Source: Astrocystis sublimbata (taxonomy: Eukaryota > Ascomycota > Sordariomycetes > Xylariales > Xylariaceae). From it: a DNA stretch of 64,000 bases. Below, piece after piece: positions 57,537 to 64,000 of the stretch. The stretch spans positions 372,001 through 436,000 of the forward strand of contig JAJNNY010000027.1 in assembly GCA_022453515.1 (NCBI GenBank), read 5' to 3'. The translations under genes and the position numbers were made by a program. Within the stretch, counting starts at the first letter, position 1, and every line of letters starts with the position of its first letter. The notes under the pieces were generated by a model. The model was not told where the DNA came from and ran no database searches. It was given only the letters and a program-made list of their open reading frames with translations.

Positions 57537-59540
57537 ATGTCTGATGAGACTGCGCGCAACACGCCGCCGTCGGCTCCAGCCCACAAGACGGCCGGCGGTA
57601 ACAACGCATACCACAACTTCCATAATGATTTCCTACACATCCAAGACCCCAACGAGCGTCGTCGCCTGGCGCTTGCCGAGATCGACAAGGCTCCCTTTGG
57701 TTGGTACCATGTGAGGTACGCATGAATTCGTCTCGCTCTACAACTTGGAGAATCCAGTATACTGATCAGGCGGACCACAGAGCTTGCGTCGTCGCCGGTG
57801 TTGGTTTTTTTACCGACTCGTACGACATTTTCGTCGTCAGTCTGCTCAATGTCATGCTCGGCATTGTATACTTCCAGGACTCGAAGGGCAAACTTAACCC
57901 AAACTCCGACAACGCGATCAAGCTAGCTACCTCTGCCGGAACCGTTGTTGGCCAGCTCGGCTTTGGTTATCTCGCTGATCATGTCGGTCGAAAGAAGATG
58001 TATGGTCTCGAGTTGATTGTCATCATTTTCGCCACTATTGGTCAGGCTCTTGCTTCCGGCTCTCCATCGGTCAACATTGTCGGCCTCATCATTTTCTGGC
58101 GTGTGCTGCTTGGTGTAGGCATCGGAGGAGATTACCCACTCTCCAGTATTATCACATCTGAGTTTGCTACTACCAAATGGCGTGGTGCTATGGTAAGCGA
58201 CCTTTCCCCGTTGTCTGCAAAAGGAATCGTCTATCGCAACCCACACACGGTCACTCTTCGAGAATAAGTGTGCAAGCTAACTCTCAATCTTACTAGATGG
58301 GTGCTGTCTTTGCTCAACAAGGCATAGGTCAGCTTACTGGCGCCTTTGTTATGTTGTTCCTTACCCTGGGCTTCAAGGAAGCGCTGTCTGCTTCTCCCAG
58401 CATTGACCAATGTGACGGGTGGTGCGGTGTTGCCGTCGACAAGATGTGGAGAGCTTTGGTCGGTTTCGGCGCTGTCCCAGCAGCTATCGCTCTGTACTAC
58501 CGGTTGACGATCCCTGAAACTCCTGTAAGTGTTCTCTCGCGCGGATTATCGAAATCAGAGCTAAGACAAGTCAAAAGCGTTACACTTTCGATGTCGGTCG
58601 CGATGTGGAGAAGGCCGCAGAGGATGTCAAAGCATACATGTCCGGCCGAAATGAAGGTCGGCCCGATGACATGGCCCGTCTTCAGACTCGTATGGCTGCG
58701 CAAGAGCAGATGCAGACCCCCAAGGCTAGCTGGAGCGATTTCTTCCGACATTACTCGATCCGCAAGAACTACCTATTGCTCATCGGTACTGCGGGCTCAT
58801 GGTTCCTTTTGGATGTAGCATGTGAGTATCTACCACGACATACTTACAATGCATCGAACTGACACTCAACGATTCTAGTTTACGGAGTGTCTCTCAACAA
58901 CGCGGTAATTTTGGAGACTATCGGCTTTTCGACCAAGGGCGCTCACTCTACCTACGACTTCCTGTACAAGACCGCGATCGGTAATCTCATCATCGTCCTT
59001 GCCGGAGCGGTACCTGGCTACTGGGTGTCAGTTGCTACACTCGATACATTGGGTCGAAAGCCGATCCAGATGGGCGGCTTCATCATCTTGACGATTCTTT
59101 TCATCGTTTGGGGTTTTGCCTACAACGTCATCTCCGGTCAAGCCAAGTTGGCCATCTTTGTCCTGGCGCAATTCTTCTTCAACTTCGGCCCCAACATGAC
59201 AACATTCATTATTCCTGGTGAGGTGTTCCCTACCCGCTACCGATCGACTTCGCACGGTATCTCGGCCGCCTCGGGCAAGATTGGCTCTATCATCGGTCAA
59301 GGTGCCATCGCTACCCTCCGTAACCGTGAAGGTGGTACCTGGCTCAACCACGTTCTTCAGATCTATGCCCTGTTCATGTTGCTTGGTATCGGCACTACCT
59401 TCTTAGTGCCAGAGACCAAGAGAAAGACACTCGAAGAACTGTGCGGTGAAGACCAACCCATGCCTTCAGCTATCGCCGAGGACCGAAGTGGCAGCGGCAG
59501 CGGTAGCGGTAGCCACAACAAGGGACCTGAATCTCTTTAA
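57537..59540 (+). CDS. PHO84: High-affinity inorganic phosphate:H+ symporter, Pho84 type
   Basis: Major-facilitator phosphate transporter of the plasma membrane. Five exons (57537-57715, 57781-58192, 58297-58524, 58578-58821, 58879-59540) encode 574 residues. The N terminus leads into APFGWYHVRACVVAGVGFFT, the first membrane helix with the FFTDSYD motif. The MFS loop motif reads GYLADHVGRKKMYG, and the phosphate-porter signature GGDYPLSSIITSEFA lies near residue 175. The second half has LDTLGRKPIQMGG and FFFNFGPNMTTFIIPGEVFPTRYRS. About twelve hydrophobic helices are visible, with a hydrophilic central loop at residues 275-320. A Ser/Gly-repeat (SGSGSGSGS) tail ends the protein. Introns are 53-104 bp. 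The CACGTG box upstream fits phosphate-starvation control. Confidence 0.94.
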
Positions 59541-60723
59541 TTATTGTGTACACAAGCAAGGACCATAATCCTGCACGGCTAGATATCTGACATTGTCATT
59601 GTTCGTCGGTCTCATTATCTGGGAATATCGGCGAAATATTGGCGGGGAGAGTATTAGAGGGGTGGTACAACTAACTTGTCGGAGATAACTTTCATTCAGT
59701 CTGCTTATACCCTAATATTGCTCAGACATTCTTTAGATAATTTTGACTCGTGCCGGTATCCCTTTTGACATTACATGCAGAAAATGTTCAATTTAGACAT
59801 GTTCAGTAGAAGGTGCCCCTGAAAAAAGCAAGATTATTCACAATGAGTTATGTAACAACAATAGATCTTAAGTAATTATCATACTATCTTATAATATGAG
59901 AAGAAATATTCATCGAAGCCTTTTTATTAACGTTGTAACTAATTCAACCTTGTGTAAATTTATGTGTAGCCCTTAGGTTTTCCATTTGGAACATTTTGAA
60001 ACGGTATATGATCACGTATTCTATAAGTGATCTTGTGGGGGGTCAATGTAGCTCAAGTCTAAATCTCCTCGAGCCTCCATTACTATCAAAGTCTTGTGTG
60101 TAAATAAATACCAACCTTTTCTTTGCTGTGTGTCGAATTGTGTTGCCCTGTATGACAGGTATCAACTGTCATCCATATGTCCGAAACGCCGAAAATATAG
60201 CATGTACTTGAGCCAAGTGATTCCCCACAAAACAGAGAGGTCAAAGCTGGGGTATCTCCAGAGAGGGTCCTCCTCGGCACACCGGGATTCCACATCAGGA
60301 TTAGCGCACATGATAGCGGATTGGGGTAGCATCGGCAGGCGTTCGACCCTCTGCAGATTCTCCAATGGCCTCCGTCTGATTTACAAAGCCTCACGATCTC
60401 TTGTTTTGAGACATCCTACTTGTATTTCCGAGTCGACACATTGCTTTACCATCGCGTTGCTGCCGCGCCGTCCTTTTTGAAGCCTTCTAGCCGTGTCTAG
60501 GCAACGCCTTTTAGTTTCGCTTTTAACACCTGCTGTTATTACTAACTCGAAGCCGAGGTTCGCGGTATCTTAGCGTTCGTGACATCATTAGCTTCAGGAG
60601 TGTTGCCGGATCTGGTCATCGGCAATTGACCTTGTTCATCATCTCCAAAGGAAAAATCCCATAGGCTGGAGACCGGCTGTCGAAAACAATTCTCATCATC
60701 TGCATCGCACTTCTCTTCTTGCC
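59541..60723. other. Intergenic region between PHO84 and the lactate dehydrogenase gene
   Basis: AT-rich 3' flank of the transporter (59700-60050), then the promoter of the downstream gene. No further coding sequence was recognised. Confidence 0.55.
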
Positions 60724-62494
60724 ATGCCGTCGCTTTCAGGTCCCGATGTCGCGAAACACGATAGCAAGGAGTCTTGCTGGGTTGTCATACATGTACAAGA
60801 TCCAACCGCCGTGCATTATACACTGGCTGAAGCTAATCTGCTATGGTCTCAATAGGGGAAAGCTTACGATGTGACGGAGTTTCTGCCTGGTTAGTCTCAA
60901 TGGTATCGTCAAATATCATGAATATTACTGACATGAAAATATAGAACATCCTGGCGGGATGAAAATCATATTGAAATATGCTGTAAGAAGATAACCTCCT
61001 GAAGTATCAGCGACATACGGGCTAATCAAGGTGTGTAAAGGGCAAAGATGCAACTGAGGAATTCGACCCGATTCACCCTCCAGATACTCTGGACAAGTAC
61101 CTGGACAAATCCAAACACATGGGCCCCGTCGACATGAGCACCGTCGCCAAGGTAGAGGAGGTCGAAGATCCGGATGAAGAGGCGCGGCAGGAACGTATCA
61201 AGAACAAGCCTCTTCTTTCGCAATGCTACAACTTGCTCGACTTCGAGTCCGTTGCCAAGAATGTGATGAAGAAGTCGGCTTGGGGATACTACTCCAGTGC
61301 GGCTGACGATGAGATAGTACGTATCTCGTTTCGCATTGGTCCTTCTGCTGTTCTGATGCAACATGATGTGGAAGCTTTGTCCGTACCACGAAGGATTGCT
61401 ACTGACATGGGATATTATAGACAATGCGAGAAAACCACGAAGCCTTCCACCGGATATGGTTCCGGCCCAAGGTTCTCGTCAACGTGAAAAACGTCGACTT
61501 CAGCACAACCATGCTTGGCACAAAAGTCGACATGCCTTTCTACGTAACCGCGACTGCTCTTGGCAAGCTCGGACACCCAGAGGGTGAAGTAGTCTTGACA
61601 CGCGCGGCACACAAGCACAACGTCGTCCAGATGATCCCGACCCTAGCATCGTGCTCGTTCGACGAGATTGTTGACGCGCGGCAAGGCGACCAGGTGCAGT
61701 GGCTACAGCTATACGTGAACGCGGACCGGGCCATCACGGAGCGCATCGTGCGGCACGCCGAGAAGCGCGGATGCAAGGGCCTCTTCATCACCGTCGACGC
61801 GCCGCAGCTCGGCCGCCGCGAGAAGGACATGCGCTCCAAGTTCGTCGACCAGGGCTCCAACGTGCAGGATGGCCAGGAGACAGACAATTCGCAGGGCGCG
61901 GCGCGCGCCATCTCTTCCTTTATCGACCCGGGCCTCTCATGGGACGACATCCCGTGGTTCCGCTCCATCACGAAGATGCCCATCGTGCTCAAGGGCGTGC
62001 AGCGCGTCGAGGACGTCGTCAAGGCCGTCGAGTGTGGTGTCCAGGGCGTCGTGCTCTCCAACCATGGCGGACGCCAGCTCGAGTTCGCGCGCTCCGGCGT
62101 CGAGATCCTGGCGGAGACGATGCCCGTGCTACGGTCTATGGGCGTCGAGAACAAGATCGAGGTCTTCATGGACGGCGGCGTCCGTCGCGCCACCGATATC
62201 CTCAAGGCCCTGTGTCTCGGTGCCAAGGGTGTTGGAATCGGCCGACCGTTTCTGTACGCCATGTCTGCGTACGGTCTTGAGGGTGTAGATCGCGCCATGC
62301 ATCTCCTGAGGGACGAGTTGGAAATGGCCATGCGACTTATCGGGTGCACAAGTGTTGATCAACTGAACCCGTCACTTCTTGATACACGGAATATAGGCAG
62401 CCATATCACCAGTGTGCCGGTTGATAATCTTGGACACAAGGTGTACGATGCTCTTGCGACGCCGATTTGGAAAACGCCGAAGTCGAAGCTGTAA
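60724..62494 (+). CDS. CYB2: Flavocytochrome b2, L-lactate dehydrogenase (cytochrome c)
   Basis: Oxidises L-lactate to pyruvate and passes electrons through FMN and heme b to cytochrome c. Five exons (60724-60792, 60856-60889, 60945-60982, 61041-61316, 61421-62494) encode 496 residues. The N-terminal cytochrome b5 domain has HPGG (His36) and IHPPD (His59) as likely axial heme ligands. The FMN barrel follows from about residue 140: PFYVTATALGKLGHPEGEVV, QWLQLYVNADR, LFITVDAPQLGRREKDMRSK, VVLSNHGGRQLE (catalytic His and Arg), MDGGVRRATDILKALCLGAK and GIGRPFLYAM. Yeast Cyb2 is imported to the intermembrane space by a long presequence. Here the protein begins directly with MPSLSGPDVAKHDSKESCWV, so it may be cytosolic or peroxisomal (the last residues SKL are a perfect type-1 peroxisomal signal). 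The FMN-domain exon is very GC-rich, the N-terminal exons are not. Confidence 0.93.
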
Positions 62495-64000
62495 TGGATC
62501 TAAGGTGTAAGAAACAAGTATGAGAAACTTTTCTTCTTTCGAGCACGAAGGCATGGCTAAGCTAGACTGCTGATGTTCACTCAAGTCGGTATAGAGAAAC
62601 TAAAGGGGCAGAATGTGGGTTGCCGACAATGGCTCCTGTATAAGAAATGTTTACCTAAGTCTTCACCATGAAAACGGCCAAATGTAGGGTAGCTAGTGAG
62701 ACCTGTTGATGTGGCACCTAGATGCGAGGGTTCCACCAAAGGTTAGCCTTCGGGCGCCCACGAACATCTGTTGAAGAGACCGTTCGTCGGCGTTTCCTTC
62801 ATTCGTTCTATAGAGAGACATTATCCTTTTGCTGCAGTGAATTTTATTGGCTTTTTTTCTAATCATTACCTGATTATACATGCATAATTTAAACGTAGCT
62901 TATTAACTATACTATAATAGCTATTCCTAGATCAAGGAGTATTTATTTACGTGTAGTGTAAGTCAAGGCTGCAGCGTTCTCAAACCCTCTGTAATCTCGT
63001 TGCCATGTTATGCAGTTGGACAGACGGTCAGCCCACTGTTGACTAGGACCGCAACTGAGTGCCAAGTGGCTCAGCAAAACGCCTGCTCAATTGATCTGTA
63101 CGACATCGCAAGATAGGCGAGGGGTAGAGGCTCTACCTTAGGTACCTACCTACCTGGGTATATGGTTCTAGTCCTCAAAGATGCGATCACACGACCTATT
63201 TCTCAGTATCCTCATCCAGTAGTACCACCTTTTTTGAGTGGTCTATTTTAAGAGAGTTTACTTCCACAAGGTGGTGCTCGGATGAGGTAATTTCTCCGAA
63301 AGCACCGTTGCACTGACCTCAACGATAAACGTGTTCTCTAGCTATCATGGCGAGCCCGAGAAGGGTTGAGTATCTCGGTCCAGAACTGAGAGCATGATAA
63401 CCGCAAGTTAGGTAAAAACAAGAAACACTTTGGGATACACGACGCTTGCCTACCTATCTTAGCTACAGTAGAGCCGGATTGATAATGAACAACAAAGAAG
63501 ACCTGGGTCGTGATACACATGCTAGCATCACCTTAGGTAGTTCAGCTATTGCTAGTGGCACCATCTTGCATCTTCAGAGCAAGTTTGTCTGCCTTACTCC
63601 AATATGCATCCCCTGCCAGCTCACCCGTGTCAACAGAAGAGGTGGTCCCAAGTGCTTGGCGAACAGTTACCCAAACCAATCTTGTTGACAACCTCTGTGA
63701 GACTGGGAGATTGGGCACCTGCCGGTGTCTAGCAGCTAAGCTCACATACTCCTCGACTAAGCAATATATTTTCTGCGCGTCAGTCTTACATTTACATGCA
63801 AATGCACGTTACGTCAATTGACAAGCATATTGTTCTCGCCAACAGAACCTGGGCCCCGTGTTCAAGGCACTCAGCGCCAGCCGAAGCTTGTACAAGACCT
63901 CGTACAGTGACAGTGACGTCTCGGGGCGCCAAGCCTGTCATGTAACGCATCCCACGGCACGGAGTTGAAAATGCTACCTCGAAATTATTAGTCATTAAAA
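62495..64000. other. Intergenic region to the end of the window
   Basis: No gene was recognised. AT-rich around 62840-62960, a CCTAGGTACC-type repeat near 63136-63155 and an imperfect inverted repeat at 63210-63287. Confidence 0.5.
63210..63287. repeat. Imperfect inverted repeat
   Basis: The left arm begins CCTCATCCAGTAGTACCACC and the right arm reads AAGGTGGTGCTCGGATGAGG. They pair with a few mismatches around a loop of about 35 bases. It may be a small mobile-element remnant or a transcribed hairpin. Confidence 0.45.

Noticed and set aside
61540..62349. A 269-codon open frame opposite CYB2.
   Set aside because: Mirror of a strongly GC-biased FMN-domain exon; composition is Ser/Arg/Pro-rich without motifs.

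Overview
This window is nuclear DNA of a filamentous ascomycete (Pezizomycotina). Genes are cut by short GT-AG introns (about 50-150 bp) with CTAAC/CTGAC branch sites. Intergenic DNA is dotted with CCTAGGTAGGTA-type repeats. The proteins are fungal orthologues: a Sec4/Rab8 GTPase, an AreB-type GATA factor, Ppg1 phosphatase, Krr1, bystin/Enp1, Hgh1, a Pho84-type phosphate transporter and flavocytochrome b2. Four nested [D1,2] twin introns (stwintrons) suggest a Xylariales/Hypoxylaceae-like member of the Sordariomycetes; that placement is inference.

Layout. 1-3.2 kb: no gene seen. 3.2-9.4 kb: Sec4/Rab8 GTPase (+), a probable mitochondrial protein of unknown function (-), and an Afg2-like AAA ATPase with a degenerate first ATPase domain (+). 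9.4-12.3 kb: intergenic, with a 347-bp MITE-like element bearing perfect 30-bp terminal inverted repeats. 12.3-13.3 kb: a divergent Rab GTPase. 14.9-16.6 kb: F-box gene with two in-frame stop codons (pseudogene). 17.3-17.5 kb: a second MITE-like element. 18.2-22.9 kb: cytosolic leucyl-tRNA synthetase (-), 21 exons, with two 10-nt microexons at the HIGH-like motif and one stwintron. 23.5-23.8 kb: a tight Gly-His-Glu tRNA cluster (-). 24.9-26.6 kb: tannase/feruloyl esterase pseudogene, broken by a 14-bp tandem duplication and lacking the nucleophile serine. 29.1-30.8 kb: type II membrane, glycosyltransferase-like protein. 32.5-37.6 kb: a 1687-residue orphan protein. 38.4-39.9 kb: Ppg1 phosphatase (-). 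41.5-42.1 kb: small membrane-anchored orphan. 42.9-46.0 kb: AreB-like GATA factor and upstream exons that may belong to it (-). 47.3-49.7 kb: KRR1 (17 exons, a 6-nt exon, two stwintrons). 50.5-53.0 kb: bystin/ENP1 (-; 13 exons, a 3-nt exon, one stwintron). 53.5-54.8 kb: HGH1. 57.5-59.5 kb: phosphate transporter. 60.7-62.5 kb: flavocytochrome b2 (L-lactate dehydrogenase).

Common themes. Translation genes are over-represented: LeuRS, three tRNAs, the small-subunit processome factors Krr1 and Enp1, and Hgh1, a chaperone adaptor for elongation factor 2. They sit beside nutrient-response genes (AreB, Pho84, Cyb2). The most striking signal is in gene structure. In LeuRS, KRR1 (twice) and ENP1, the apparent intron leaves exactly one surplus G before a GT donor. 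Each is resolved if an inner intron splits the outer donor between its G and U. The translation genes therefore carry a concentration of stwintrons and 3-10-nt exons.

All exon boundaries were set by hand from splice signals, reading-frame closure and family motifs recalled from memory. No alignment or search was run.
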